A stretch of 64,000 nucleotides of DNA from Rhodanobacter sp. (GTDB lineage: Bacteria > Pseudomonadota > Gammaproteobacteria > Xanthomonadales > Rhodanobacteraceae): the NCBI GenBank assembly GCA_024711345.1, contig JANJTA010000005.1:62001-126000 (forward strand). Direction: 5' to 3'. Under the pieces are notes generated by a model that ran no database searches, was not told the origin of the DNA, and saw only the letters and a program-made list of their open reading frames with translations. A program made the translations under genes and the position numbers. Below are positions 1 to 10,163 of the stretch, piece by piece (position 1 is the stretch's first letter; every line of letters begins with the position of its first letter).

Positions 1-1063
1 GCATCTGGCCGTCCACCTGCTTGGCCACCCAGGCGCTGCGCATCAGCAATTCGTCCGCCGTCTTGGCATAGAACTGCGGGTCGGTGCGCAGGAACTTGAG
101 GAAGTCGGCAAAGCTGCCGGTGAAGCCGGTTTCCTGCATCACCTCCAGCATCTGCGCGTGGATCTTCGCCACCTGGTCGAGGCCGATCTGATGGATCTCG
201 TCAGGCCCCAGGTCGAGCGTGGTGTATTCGCGGATCTGCTGGCGATAAAACGCCTTGCCGTCCGGCAACGCCTCGGCCGCCAACGTGCGGCGCGCCCGCG
301 GCACGTATTCGTCGCGGAAGAAGGCCAGCAGCTTCGCATAGGCGGGGATCACCCCGTCGCGGATCTGCCGCAGCGCCTGACCCTGCAGCGCCTGCGCGCG
401 ATCGGCCGGGATCGACGCCGGCAGTTGCTTGAACGGCTCGTAGAAGCTGCTCTGGGTCGGGTCTTTCAGCTCGGCTACCGCGGCGATCGAGGCGTCGCGC
501 CCGTCCAGCACCGCCCGCGGCACGCTGAAACCGCGCTTGAGGCCGGCGCGCATGTTGGCGATCTGCTGGTCGAAATAGGCCGGGACCTGGCCGAGCCGGT
601 CGAGGTAGCGCTGGTAGTCGGCGGCCGTGCGCAGGCGGTCGCCGCCCAGCACGTAACCGAGATCGGACCAGAACGCGGAGTCGCTGTTGAACGGCATCTG
701 CCAGGCCCGGAACTTCTGCCCGGCGACGAAGTTGCCGATCTGTTCGCGATAGATCGCGTAGTTGACCTGGTTGGCCGGCGACAATCGCGTCACGTCGACG
801 CCGTCGAGCCGCTTCAGCACGCCCTGCCAATACGCCAGCCGCCGCTGCTGGCTGGCGGCATCGACCTGGTCGAGCCGGCCGCCGTTCGGCTGCGGCTCGC
901 CGGCGGTGCTGATCCCCGCCTGGCCGGTGCGCCAGGCCCATTCGGCGTCGTAGATGGCCTTGAAGCGCGCATCGGCAGCGGCGTCGGCGTTGACGGGCGT
1001 GCCGGTCGCATGCAGCGGCATCACGCTGCACACCAGCGCGAGCGCGGCCAGCCGCGCCATCAT
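1..1063 (-). CDS. DUF885 family protein (secreted, 3' part missing at window edge)
   Basis: Reverse-strand frame reads MMARLAALALVCSVMPLHATGTPVNADAAADARFKAIYDAEWAWRTGQAG...; open to the left edge; signal peptide-like N-terminus. Confidence 0.75.
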   Translation of the reverse strand, partial: MMARLAALALVCSVMPLHATGTPVNADAAADARFKAIYDAEWAWRTGQAGISTAGEPQPNGGRLDQVDAASQQRRLAYWQGVLKRLDGVDVTRLSPANQVNYAIYREQIGNFVAGQKFRAWQMPFNSDSAFWSDLGYVLGGDRLRTAADYQRYLDRLGQVPAYFDQQIANMRAGLKRGFSVPRAVLDGRDASIAAVAELKDPTQSSFYEPFKQLPASIPADRAQALQGQALRQIRDGVIPAYAKLLAFFRDEYVPRARRTLAAEALPDGKAFYRQQIREYTTLDLGPDEIHQIGLDQVAKIHAQMLEVMQETGFTGSFADFLKFLRTDPQFYAKTADELLMRSAWVAKQVDGQM

Positions 1064-1176
1064 CAGGGGCTTGTTCACACGGGTTCCTTGTAGCGGGACG
1101 ACGTCATCAACCATCACGCGGGGTGAGGCGAACGTCTATCCTCGCCGCCATTCCGCGGCATGGCAACAGGGCCCGC

Positions 1177-1881
1177 TCAGCCGAGATCGAGCTTGCCCAC
1201 GCCGACCGCGCGCAGATAGGCGGCCAGGTTGCGCTCCTCGGCGTCGACGAAGGTTTCGCCGCTGGGCTCGCAGGTGTCGATGCGGTCCGGACGGAAATTG
1301 CGGAAGTCATTGCGCAGCCGGCACCACGCGCCCAGCGTCCACTTGCCGCCCCAGAACGACAGGCACAGCGGCTCGACCTCGCGCGTGCTGGCGTTGCCGC
1401 CTTCGTCGCGGTACGCCAGCCGCAGCACCTGGCTGCCGACGATGGCCGCGTGCAGCCGGTCGATCAGGGCGGCGAAGTCCTCGCGGTACTGGTCGCGCCA
1501 GACCGGCGCAAAGATCCGCGTGCGCGTGGCGCGCTCGCGCAACTCCGGCGGCAGCACCGCCTCGATCTTCAGCAGAGCGGACTGCGCGCTTTCGGCCAGT
1601 TGGGTGCCGGCGAACGCGCGCACGAAACGCGAACCGACCACCAGCGCTTCGAGCTCATTCGCGGTGAACATCAGCGGCGGGATGTCCGAACCCTTGCGCA
1701 ACACGTAGCCGACGCCGGCCTCGCCCTCGATCGGCACGCCGGACAACTGCAGGTCGGCGACGTCGCGATACACCGTGCGCTGCGACACCCCCAGGGTCTG
1801 CGCCAGCGCGCGCGCCTGCAGCGCGGTACGCCGGCCGCGCAGGGCATGGATGATGAGGAACAGGCGATCGGCTCGACGCAT
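1177..1881 (-). CDS. YafY/WYL-domain HTH transcriptional regulator
   Basis: MRRADRLFLIIHALRGRRTALQARALAQTLGVSQRTVYRDVADLQLSGVPIEGEAGVGYVL is a DeoR/YafY-type HTH; WYL-like C-terminus (LSFWGGKWTLGAWCRLRNDFRNFRPDRI). Confidence 0.9.
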   Translation of the reverse strand: MRRADRLFLIIHALRGRRTALQARALAQTLGVSQRTVYRDVADLQLSGVPIEGEAGVGYVLRKGSDIPPLMFTANELEALVVGSRFVRAFAGTQLAESAQSALLKIEAVLPPELRERATRTRIFAPVWRDQYREDFAALIDRLHAAIVGSQVLRLAYRDEGGNASTREVEPLCLSFWGGKWTLGAWCRLRNDFRNFRPDRIDTCEPSGETFVDAEERNLAAYLRAVGVGKLDLG

Positions 1882-1941
1882 CCGCGCATCATCGCCGAGG
1901 CGGACGACGGCGAACAGCGCCGGAGGTCACGGCTCATCGCA

Positions 1942-2574
1942 TCACGCCGTCCGCGTGGCCAGCAGTTCGGCATCCTTCGCCGCGGCGCGCTGCATCGCCG
2001 GGCGCGCCAGCACGCGGTCGATGTAGGCATGGATCACCGGCAGCTCCGGCACCAGCTTGAACATCGTGGTCCAGTTCAGCGCGGTGCCCCACAGCACGTC
2101 GGCGGCGCTGAAGGTGTCGCCGAGCAGGTACGGACCCTTGCCGAGCTGGTCGACCAGCGTCTGCAGCATGGTGTCGTAGTCGCCGTAGGGTGAGGTCGAC
2201 GGCGGCGCCGGCTCGCGCTGCAGGGACCTGTCCACGATCGCCGGCTCGAAACACGAACCGTAGAACACCAGCCAGCGCAGGTACGGCCCGCGCAGCGGGT
2301 CGCCCAGCGGCGGCGCCAGTTTCGCCGCGGGATAGAGGTCGGCCAGGTAAATGAACACGGCCGGCTGCTCGGTGACCAGCGCGCCGGCGTGGTGGATCGC
2401 CGGCACCTTGCCCATCGGGTTGATCGCCAGATAGTCCGGCTCGCGCTGCTCGCCGGCCTTCAGGTCGAGCACGTGCAGGTCATAGTCGGCGCCGAGTTCC
2501 TCGAGCAGCGCGCGGGTGCCGGCGGAGCGGCTCTGCGGCGCATGAAAGAAGGTGACGCGCGGGGTGGTGTCCAT
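1942..2574 (-). CDS. Glutathione S-transferase family protein
   Basis: N-terminal thioredoxin-like fold and GST-C pattern (NPMGKVPAIHHAGALVTEQPAVFIYLADLYP). Confidence 0.9.
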   Translation of the reverse strand: MDTTPRVTFFHAPQSRSAGTRALLEELGADYDLHVLDLKAGEQREPDYLAINPMGKVPAIHHAGALVTEQPAVFIYLADLYPAAKLAPPLGDPLRGPYLRWLVFYGSCFEPAIVDRSLQREPAPPSTSPYGDYDTMLQTLVDQLGKGPYLLGDTFSAADVLWGTALNWTTMFKLVPELPVIHAYIDRVLARPAMQRAAAKDAELLATRTA

Positions 2575-2589
2575 GCGGGTGCTCCTGAC

Positions 2590-2958
2590 TCAAGCCGGGG
2601 GAAGCTGGCAGACCACCTCGAGGTTGTGCCCGTCGGGGCCGATCACGAAGGCGGCGTAGTAGTTCGCGTGGTAATGCGGGCGCAGGCCCGGCGCGCCGTG
2701 GTCGCTGGCGCCGGCGAGCAGCGCGGCGGTGTGGAACGCATCCACCTGCGCGCGGTTGCCGGCGACGAAGGCCACGTGCAGCGGGGTCGGCGCGGCCGGT
2801 CCTGCGACCAGCCAGAACTCCGGCTCGTCGCGGCCCATGCCGACCGCGCCGGGGTATTCCTTCACCACGCCGATGCCCAGCGGAGCCAGCGCCTGGTCGA
2901 AGAACGCCTGGCTGCGGGCGAGGTCGCTGCTCGGCAGGCTGATGTGGTCGATGATCAT
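2590..2958 (-). CDS. VOC (glyoxalase/bleomycin resistance) family protein
   Basis: MIIDHISLPSSDLARSQAFFDQALAPLGI...HYHANYYAAFVIGPDGHNLEVVCQ. Confidence 0.9.
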   Translation of the reverse strand: MIIDHISLPSSDLARSQAFFDQALAPLGIGVVKEYPGAVGMGRDEPEFWLVAGPAAPTPLHVAFVAGNRAQVDAFHTAALLAGASDHGAPGLRPHYHANYYAAFVIGPDGHNLEVVCQLPPA

Positions 2959-2986
2959 GGCGCTCCTTCAATGGCCGTGATTGGCA

Positions 2987-3391
2987 TCAGAGATGCCGTG
3001 TTTCGGCCGGCGCCGACATCCAGTTGTCGTGGCGACCGTCGGAGTAGCGCAGCGGCGCGTCGATCAGTTCCTGCGGCTGGACGTCGTCGAGGCAGGCCAC
3101 GCTGACCGACACGAAGTCGCCGCCGATTTCCTCGATATGACCGCGGCCGAAGGAATGCACACCGCAATGCCTGCAGAACAGGTGATGGACACGGCCGGTG
3201 TTGAACCGGTAGTCCGACAAGGCTTCCTCGCCCGCCAGCAGACGGAAGGCGTCCGGCCGCACGACCGCCCCCCAGTCGCGCGTCTTCGTGCAGATCGAGC
3301 AGTTGCAGCGGCCGGTGCCGGCGGCGAGGTCGATGTCGGCCTCGTAGCGCACCGCGCCGCAGTGGCAGCTGCCGTGGTAGGTCCGGATCAT
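2987..3391 (-). CDS. GFA family zinc-binding protein
   Basis: [16 protein letters not shown]...[13 protein letters not shown]...[13 protein letters not shown] cysteine pattern. Confidence 0.9.
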   Translation of the reverse strand: MIRTYHGSCHCGAVRYEADIDLAAGTGRCNCSICTKTRDWGAVVRPDAFRLLAGEEALSDYRFNTGRVHHLFCRHCGVHSFGRGHIEEIGGDFVSVSVACLDDVQPQELIDAPLRYSDGRHDNWMSAPAETRHL

Positions 3392-3573
3392 CGCTTGCTC
3401 CGGGGCCGGAAGACGATGTAGGTCAGCGCGGCCAGCAGGACGCGCCGGCGCGCACGCGGCGCGGCGGCATCCGTCGGCGCCGCCTTGGGCAGCTTGTACT
3501 GCCCGTCCAGCAGCAGGCCATTGAGATAGAGCGGGCGGTAGGCCATCAGGGTGCGTTGCAGTAGCGGATGCAT
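3388..3573 (-). CDS. Small hypothetical protein (61 aa)
   Basis: ORF stop overlaps the GFA start codon (ATGA, 3388-3391) and fills the gap between the DJ-1-like gene and the GFA gene on the same strand. Confidence 0.5.
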   Translation of the reverse strand: MHPLLQRTLMAYRPLYLNGLLLDGQYKLPKAAPTDAAAPRARRRVLLAALTYIVFRPRSKR

Positions 3574-3583
3574 GCTTTTCTCC

Positions 3584-4192
3584 TCACGCGGCCACGGCTT
3601 CGCCGACGCACCACGGCGGCAGCTGGGCGTGCTTGAACAGGCGGTACCAGTGCTCGCGGTCGCTGGGGCTGTACAGGTCCAGCGTGCGGATCACCTCGCG
3701 GGCGAACTCCACGCTGCCCAGGTGGCTGGCGCTGATCACGCCGCCGTCGCTGACCGCCAGTACGCCGGCGTCGTATTGCTCCGCGCCGGCGTAGGCCGGC
3801 ACGTGGCTGGCGATGTGCCCGGGCCAGTTGCCGGTGTGCCGGCAGTGGTCGAGCAGGCCGGCGCGGGCCAGGGCCAGCACGCCGCTGTCGATCGCCGCCA
3901 CCGGCGCGCCGGCCGTGTACAGCCGGCGGATTGCCGCCACCGCCGCGGCGCCTTCGTCGCGCTGCCACAGGTGGCCGCCGGGCACGATCAGCAGCGCCGC
4001 GCGCTGGAGGTCGAGTTCATCCAGCGCCAGCTCCGGCTGCACGGTGAGGCCGCCCATCGAGGTCACCGGCGCCTTCGAGAAGCCCACCGCCTGCACCTGC
4101 CAGTCGCCGGGGCGGCGGATCTCGCACAGCGCCAGTGCGGCCTGCCAATCGGCATAGCCGTCGAACACCAGGAAATAAACCGTGTCGCGCAT
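3584..4192 (-). CDS. DJ-1/PfpI family protein
   Basis: MRDTVYFLVFDGYADWQAALALCEIR...ALLIVPGGHLWQRDE...VAAIDSGVLALARAGLLD. Confidence 0.85.
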   Translation of the reverse strand: MRDTVYFLVFDGYADWQAALALCEIRRPGDWQVQAVGFSKAPVTSMGGLTVQPELALDELDLQRAALLIVPGGHLWQRDEGAAAVAAIRRLYTAGAPVAAIDSGVLALARAGLLDHCRHTGNWPGHIASHVPAYAGAEQYDAGVLAVSDGGVISASHLGSVEFAREVIRTLDLYSPSDREHWYRLFKHAQLPPWCVGEAVAA

Positions 4193-4344
4193 GTCGTGTC
4201 CCTCCGTGTGGAGACACAGCTTGACCACCCCTTGCTGCCAACGTGATGTCAGCAGCGGGGCCGGATGCGGGCGCGCGGGGCGCCGGGCTGGCACCGTTCA
4301 GCCCGGACCGGGACAATGGCGCTTCCTCTTGCCATGGACCCGAC

Positions 4345-5361
4345 ATGAAACCCGTCTCGCTGATCCAGTTCCTGATCGAGGAACGCCGCGCCGGCCACAT
4401 CAACGCCGAACTCTCGCTGCTGATCGAAGTGGTCGCGCGCGCCTGCAAGCGCATCGGCGTGGCCACCGGCAAGGGCGCGCTGGGCGGCGTGCTGGGCATG
4501 GCCGGCACCGACAACGTGCAGGGCGAGGCGCAGAAGAAGCTGGACGTGATCTCCAACGAGATCCTGCTGGAGGCGAATGCCTGGGGCGGCCACCTCGCCG
4601 CCTGCGCCTCGGAGGAAATGGAAGACCCGCAGCAGATCCCGGACGGCTATCCGAAAGGCCAGCACCTGCTGCTGTTCGACCCGCTGGACGGCTCCTCCAA
4701 CATCGACGTGAACGTCTCCGTCGGCACCATCTTCTCGGTGCTGCGCTGCCCGGACGGCGTGACCGAGCCGAAGGCCGAACACTTCCTGCAACCGGGCACC
4801 ACCCAGCTGGCCGCCGGCTACGTGGTGTACGGCCCGGCCACCGTGCTGGTGCTCACCTTCGGCCACGGCACCCACGAGTTCACGCTGGACCGCGAAGTGG
4901 GCAGCTTCATCCTCAGCCGGCGCGGCATCCGCATTCCCGAGCAGACCGCCGAATTCGCCATCAACATGTCCAACCAGCGCCACTGGCAGGCGCCGATGCA
5001 GCGCTACGTGGGCGAGCTGCTGGCCGGCAGGACCGGCCCGCGCGGCAAGGACTTCAACATGCGCTGGGTCGCCTCGATGGTCGCCGACGTGCACCGCATC
5101 GTGACCCGCGGCGGCGTGTTCTATTACCCGCTGGACGCGAAGATCCTCGACAAGGGCGGCAAGCTGCGCCTGATGTACGAGGCCAACCCGATGGCCTTCA
5201 TCATCGAGCAGGCCGGCGGCGCCGCCACCACCGGGCGCGAACGCATCATGGAGCTGCAGCCGACCGGCCTGCACCAGCGCGTGCCGGTGTTCCTCGGCTC
5301 GAAGCAGGAAGTCGAGCTGGCCACGCACTACCATCGGGAGGCTGACGGCGCCGTGAGCTGA
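4345..5361 (+). CDS. fbp: Fructose-1,6-bisphosphatase class I
   Basis: [27 protein letters not shown] and [32 protein letters not shown] signatures. Confidence 0.97.
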   Translation: MKPVSLIQFLIEERRAGHINAELSLLIEVVARACKRIGVATGKGALGGVLGMAGTDNVQGEAQKKLDVISNEILLEANAWGGHLAACASEEMEDPQQIPDGYPKGQHLLLFDPLDGSSNIDVNVSVGTIFSVLRCPDGVTEPKAEHFLQPGTTQLAAGYVVYGPATVLVLTFGHGTHEFTLDREVGSFILSRRGIRIPEQTAEFAINMSNQRHWQAPMQRYVGELLAGRTGPRGKDFNMRWVASMVADVHRIVTRGGVFYYPLDAKILDKGGKLRLMYEANPMAFIIEQAGGAATTGRERIMELQPTGLHQRVPVFLGSKQEVELATHYHREADGAVS

Positions 5362-5365
5362 CGCC

Positions 5366-5466
5366 CTGCGCCCTCCCCTGTTCGCCGGGGAGGGCTGGGG
5401 TGGGGTCGCTCTTCGCTCCAGCGGCAAAGGCGCCCCCTCCCGACCTCCCCCTGCGTTGCAGGGGAG
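5366..5466. repeat. Intergenic degenerate inverted repeat (CCCTCCCCTG..CCGGGGAGGG / CCTGCGTTGCAGGGGAG)
   Basis: Two G/C-rich palindromic halves between fbp and the patatin gene; similar to the 39955-40112 element. Confidence 0.5.
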
Positions 5467-5495
5467 AAGACCCACCAAGATCGACATCGACACCC

Positions 5496-6413
5496 ATGCC
5501 CTTCCCCCGCCTGCTCCTGCCATTGCTCGCCACGCTGGTGCTGGGTGCCTGCACGCACGCAGCGAAACCCGTGCCGCCACCGCCGCCCGCAGCACCCGCA
5601 CCGGTGAAGCTGAAGATCGGCCTCGCCCTCGGTGGCGGCGCGGCGAAGGGCTTCGCCCACATCGGCGTGATCAAGATGCTGGAAGCCAGCGGCATCCATC
5701 CGGACGTGGTCGCCGGCACCAGCGCCGGCAGCGTGGTCGGCGCGCTGTACGCCAGCGGCATGGACGCGTTCGCGCTGCAGCAGACCGCGTTCGGCCTGGA
5801 CGAGGCGAAGATCCGCGACGTGCGGCTGTTTTCCGGCGGCCTGGTGCAGGGCCAGGCGCTGCAGGACTACGTCAACCAGCTGCTGCACAAGCAGCCGATC
5901 GAGCAGTTGAAGCTGCCGTTCGCCGCGGTCGCCACCGAGCTGGAGACCGGCACGCGCACGGTATTCGTGCGCGGCAACACCGGCCGCGCAGTCCGCGCGT
6001 CGTCGAGCATTCCCGGCGTGTTCGAGCCGGTCGAGATCCACGGCAAGCACTACGTCGACGGCGGCGTAGTCAGCCCGATCCCGATCGACGCGGCGCGCCA
6101 GCTCGGCGCCGACTTCGTGATCGCGGTGGACATCTCCGCCGCACCCGATGGGCGCAACCCGCAGGACATGATGGGCATCGTCGGCCAGTCGCTCACCATC
6201 ATGGGCCGGCAACTGGCCGCGCAGGAAAGCGCGCGCGCCGACGTGGTGATCCGGCCCGACCTCGCCGGCATCGGCCCGACCGATTTCGAGCAGAAGAACC
6301 AGGCCATCCTGGCCGGCGAGAAGGCCGCGCTGGCGGCGGTTCCCGCGATCCGCGCCAAGCTCGCCGCGATGGTCGCCGCGCGCCAGGCAGCGGCGGCCAC
6401 GGTCGCGCCCTGA
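5496..6413 (+). CDS. Patatin-like phospholipase (RssA-like), predicted lipoprotein
   Basis: Lipobox LVLGAC; KIGLALGGGAAKGFAHIGVIKMLEASGIHPDVVAGTSAGSVVGALYASG; YVDGGVVSPIP (Asp of the Ser-Asp dyad). Confidence 0.92.
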   Translation: MPFPRLLLPLLATLVLGACTHAAKPVPPPPPAAPAPVKLKIGLALGGGAAKGFAHIGVIKMLEASGIHPDVVAGTSAGSVVGALYASGMDAFALQQTAFGLDEAKIRDVRLFSGGLVQGQALQDYVNQLLHKQPIEQLKLPFAAVATELETGTRTVFVRGNTGRAVRASSSIPGVFEPVEIHGKHYVDGGVVSPIPIDAARQLGADFVIAVDISAAPDGRNPQDMMGIVGQSLTIMGRQLAAQESARADVVIRPDLAGIGPTDFEQKNQAILAGEKAALAAVPAIRAKLAAMVAARQAAAATVAP

Positions 6414-6498
6414 GCCCCACCGGCCGTGCCGTCCTGCACTTGGCGCAGGCGACCGGCGGGTTGTAGCGTTCGAGGCTTCCCCGCGCCGGAATCCTCCC

Positions 6499-8556
6499 AT
6501 GCTGAAACGCCCGCACCTGCCCGCTCCCTTGCTGCTGCTGGCCTTCGCGCTGGCACCGCACGCCTTCGCCGCCGCGCCCGCGGTTGATCCGCGCATCGAG
6601 CAGGTACTGGCCCAGCTGGGCAAGGCGCAATCGATCCAGGCGGTGGCGATCTCGCCGGACGGCAAGCAGCTGGCGTGGGTGATCCAGCGCGACGGCAAGC
6701 CGGCGATCGAGGTGGCCGACGCCGACGGCCGTCATGCGCACCGCGTCAGCGCCGCGGCCAGGGCGGGCAGCTGCGCCGAATCCGGCATCGCGTGGGCGCC
6801 CGATTCGCGCCGCCTCGCCTTCGTTGCCAACTGCCACGTCGACCTCACCAGCACCCAGGTGATGCAGAACGCCATTTACCTCGCCGACACGCGCGGCACC
6901 GGCGCACCGGCGCGCCTGGCCGAACTGCAGGGCTACGTGCGTTCGCTGCAATGGACCGCCGACGGCCAGTCGCTCGGCTTCCTCTACGTGGCCGGTGCCA
7001 CCCGCCACGCCAGCGCGGTGGCGGCGGCCAAGCCGGCTGCCGGCGAGATCGGCGTGAGCGGCGTCGAGGTGCAGCGCGTGGCCAGCCTCGACGTGGCCAG
7101 CGGTACGCTGCGCGAGCTGACCCCGGCCGGCCTGTACGCGTATGAATTCGACTGGTCGCCGGATGGCGCGCGCATCGCCTACACCGCCGCGCTGCCGCCG
7201 GGCGACAACAACTGGTGGATCGCCAGGCTCTACGTGCAGAACGCGCAGGCCGGCGCCGACGCGCGCGTGCTGGTCGACCCGGCCGACCCTGCCAGCGGTA
7301 CGTTGCACGGCCTGCAGCTCGCGCTGCCGCGCTGGTCGCCGGACGCCACGCGGATCGCCTTCATCGGTGGCCTGATGAGCGACCAGGGCGCCACCGGCGG
7401 CGACCTCTACGCGGTGCCGGCGGGCGGCGGCGCGCCGGTCAACCTCACGCCTGGCAGCAAGGTCACGCCGAGCTGGCTGCGCTGGACGTCGCCGCAGTCG
7501 ATGCTGGTCAGCCAGGTCAGCAATGGCCACAGCCAGCTGGCGGATTACGCCGTATCCGCCACGCGCGCCGCGCAGCAGCGCGTGCACTTCACCCTGCCGG
7601 CCAGCATCGGCGACGGCAGCGCGTCGATGGCGATGTCGCTGTCGGCCGACTTCAAGCGCATCGCCTTCGTGCAGAGCTCGTACGCCGCCGCCAGCGAGGT
7701 GCATGCCGGCGTGCTGGGCCATGCGCCGCCGCCGGCGGTGACTTCGTTCAACGCCGCGCTGAAGCCGGCCTGGGGCAAGGCCGAGTCGGTGGAGTGGAAC
7801 AACGAAGGCTTCCACGTGCAAGGCTGGCTGCTGTACCCGGCCGACTACGACGCGGGCAAGCGCTATCCGATGATCGTGGTGGTGCACGGCGGCCCGTCCA
7901 GCGCGGTGATCCCGCGCTGGCCCGGCGTCGGCTACGGCGGCGCGCCGCTGGCGGCGCTGGGCTATTTCGTGTTCATGCCGAACCCGCGCGGCAGCTTCGG
8001 CCAGGGCGAGCAGTACGTGCAGGCGAACCGCAGGGACTTCGGCTACGGCGACCTGCGCGACATCCTCGCCGGCGTCGACGCGGTGGAGAAGAAGGTGCCG
8101 GTGGACGACCATCGGCTCGGCCTCACCGGCTGGAGCTACGGCGGCTTCATGAGCATGTTCGCGCCGACCCAGACGCAGCGCTTCCGCGCCGTGGTCGCCG
8201 GCGCCGGCATCGCCAACTGGCAGAGCTATTACGGCCAGAACCTGATCGACCAGTGGATGCCGCCGTTCTTCGGCGCCAGCGTGTACGACGATCCGGCGGT
8301 GTACGCGAAGAGCTCGGCGATCAACTTCATCAAGCAGGTGAAGACGCCGATGCTGATCGTGGTCGGCGACCGCGACGCCGAATGCCCGGCGCCGCAGTCG
8401 TTCGAGATGTGGCACGCCTTGCGCGCGCAGCACGTGCCGACCTCGCTGGTGGTGTACCCGAACGAAGGCCACCACTTCGTCGATCCCGCGCACCAGCGCG
8501 ACGTGCTGCAGCGGGCGCTGGGCTGGTTCGCGAAATACCTGCCGGCGTCGGAATGA
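6499..8556 (+). CDS. S9 family peptidase (prolyl oligopeptidase/acylaminoacyl peptidase type)
   Basis: Signal peptide, beta-propeller repeats (WSPDGARIAY), catalytic GWSYGG, DRDAECP and HHF motifs. Confidence 0.93.
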   Translation: MLKRPHLPAPLLLLAFALAPHAFAAAPAVDPRIEQVLAQLGKAQSIQAVAISPDGKQLAWVIQRDGKPAIEVADADGRHAHRVSAAARAGSCAESGIAWAPDSRRLAFVANCHVDLTSTQVMQNAIYLADTRGTGAPARLAELQGYVRSLQWTADGQSLGFLYVAGATRHASAVAAAKPAAGEIGVSGVEVQRVASLDVASGTLRELTPAGLYAYEFDWSPDGARIAYTAALPPGDNNWWIARLYVQNAQAGADARVLVDPADPASGTLHGLQLALPRWSPDATRIAFIGGLMSDQGATGGDLYAVPAGGGAPVNLTPGSKVTPSWLRWTSPQSMLVSQVSNGHSQLADYAVSATRAAQQRVHFTLPASIGDGSASMAMSLSADFKRIAFVQSSYAAASEVHAGVLGHAPPPAVTSFNAALKPAWGKAESVEWNNEGFHVQGWLLYPADYDAGKRYPMIVVVHGGPSSAVIPRWPGVGYGGAPLAALGYFVFMPNPRGSFGQGEQYVQANRRDFGYGDLRDILAGVDAVEKKVPVDDHRLGLTGWSYGGFMSMFAPTQTQRFRAVVAGAGIANWQSYYGQNLIDQWMPPFFGASVYDDPAVYAKSSAINFIKQVKTPMLIVVGDRDAECPAPQSFEMWHALRAQHVPTSLVVYPNEGHHFVDPAHQRDVLQRALGWFAKYLPASE

Positions 8557-8580
8557 ACCGCGGCGACGGCCGCCGCGCGT

Positions 8581-9687
8581 TCAGAACAGCTCGCCCTGCG
8601 GCGACGCCTTGCGCGGCGGCACGAAGCGCGTGGTGTCGAGGCTGAGTTCGCGGGCGCGGCCGAAGCCGTGCCGGCGGCAGGCGAGCTCGAAGCGCTTGCG
8701 CAGCAGCTCGGCAAACACGCCCTGGCCGCGCATGCGGGTGCGGAAGTCCGCGTCGTAGTCGCGGCCGCCGTTCATCTGCTGCACCAGGCTCATCACGTGC
8801 TCGGCGCGCTGCGGCGCGTGCAGGGCGAGCCATTCGCGGAACAGCGCCTTCAGTTCCCACGGCAGGCGCAGCGTGGTGTAGCCGGCGCAGCGGGCGCCGG
8901 CGGCGTGCGCGCGTTCCAACACCGCTTCCAGGTCCTTGTCGTTGAGCGCGGGGATGATCGGCGCCACCAGCACGCCGACCGGCACGCCGGCCTCGGCTAG
9001 CCTGGCGATGGCTTGCAGGCGGCGATGGGGTGCGCTGGCGCGCGGTTCGAGTCTCGCGGCGAGCTGGTTGTCCAGCGAGTTGACCGAGACGAACACCTGC
9101 ACCAGGCGCTCGCGCGCCATCGGCGCGAGGAGATCGAGGTCGCGCTCGACCAGGGCATTCTTGGTGACGATGGTGCACGGGTGGTGGCACTCGGCCAGCA
9201 CTTCCAGCGCGGCACGGGTCAGCCGCCATTTTTTCTCGATCGGCTGGTAGGGATCGGTGTTGCTGCCGATGTTGATCGGGCTGACCTGGTAACCGGGTTT
9301 GGCGAGGTCGGCGCGCAGCACCTCGGCGAGGTTGGTCTTGGCGCGCAGCTTCGTCTCGAAGTCCAGCCCCGGCGAGAGGTTGAGGTAGCTGTGGCTGGGC
9401 CGCGCGAAGCAGTAGATGCAACCGTGTTCGCAGCCGCGATACGGGTTCAGCGCCTGATCGAAGGCGATGTCGGGCGAGTCGTTGCGGCTGATCACGCTCC
9501 TGGCACGTTCCTCGGTGACCTCCGTGCGCGGGCGCGGCGCATCCTCGTCCAGCAGTGCGCTCTGCCAGCCGTCGTCCTCGGCCTGATGGCGGATCGATTC
9601 GAAGCGGCCTTCCGGATTGGAGGCGGCACCGCGACCCTTGTGCGCGCGGATCGTGGGCAGCGATGGCGATGGCGGCAGCTCGTCCAT
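8581..9687 (-). CDS. PA0069 family radical SAM protein
   Basis: NPYRGCEHGCIYCFARPSHSYLNLSPGLDFETKL; CxxxCxxC cluster motif; start ATG at 9687. Confidence 0.92.
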   Translation of the reverse strand: MDELPPSPSLPTIRAHKGRGAASNPEGRFESIRHQAEDDGWQSALLDEDAPRPRTEVTEERARSVISRNDSPDIAFDQALNPYRGCEHGCIYCFARPSHSYLNLSPGLDFETKLRAKTNLAEVLRADLAKPGYQVSPINIGSNTDPYQPIEKKWRLTRAALEVLAECHHPCTIVTKNALVERDLDLLAPMARERLVQVFVSVNSLDNQLAARLEPRASAPHRRLQAIARLAEAGVPVGVLVAPIIPALNDKDLEAVLERAHAAGARCAGYTTLRLPWELKALFREWLALHAPQRAEHVMSLVQQMNGGRDYDADFRTRMRGQGVFAELLRKRFELACRRHGFGRARELSLDTTRFVPPRKASPQGELF

Positions 9688-9832
9688 CGGCGCAGTGTGG
9701 CGCGGCAGGGTCTCAGGCGTCGCGACATCCTGGCGCGGGAGTGACCGGCCGCGCAGCCGGTGCAAGGCCGCGACGCTATGATGCGGCCGTTCGCCGCCGC
9801 CGGCGGCGCTTCCACCTGTCGGGACCCACCTC

Positions 9833-10072
9833 ATGCGCTGGCTGCTGCTCGTCTGCACCCTCTTCGCGTTCGTGCTGTGTTTCACCCGCCAGGGCGCGGG
9901 CGCCTGGGGTTTCTGGCTGCTGCTCGGGCTGGTCGGCGTCTTCGCCACCACGCTGGCCTTCGTGCAGGCGCGGATCGCCGGCAATGCGCGCGGGGAGAGC
10001 CTTTCCGAGTACGACCTGAAGCGGCTACGCGAAGGCAAGGACCCGCTGGGGCACGACCGCAGCTTGCGCTAG
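9833..10072 (+). CDS. Small membrane protein
   Basis: MRWLLLVCTLFAFVLCFTRQGAGAWGFWLLLGLVGVFATTLAFVQARI: two predicted TM helices. Confidence 0.65.
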   Translation: MRWLLLVCTLFAFVLCFTRQGAGAWGFWLLLGLVGVFATTLAFVQARIAGNARGESLSEYDLKRLREGKDPLGHDRSLR

Positions 10073-10114
10073 GCGAAGCGGTGGCCATCCCGGCACGCCG
10101 CCGTGGCCAAAAGA

Positions 10115-10143
10115 AAACGCAGCGGCGCGGGCCGCTGCGTTTC
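10115..10143. terminator. Rho-independent (possibly bidirectional) terminator
   Basis: AAACGCAGCGGC-GCGG-GCCGCTGCGTTT hairpin between convergent genes. Confidence 0.75.
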
Positions 10144-10163
10144 GAGTGTCCAAACGACCCGGG

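Noticed and set aside
6199-8493. 764-aa minus-strand ORF opposite the S9 peptidase
   Set aside because: Antisense shadow ORF with low-complexity Arg/Ala/His composition and no recognisable domain.
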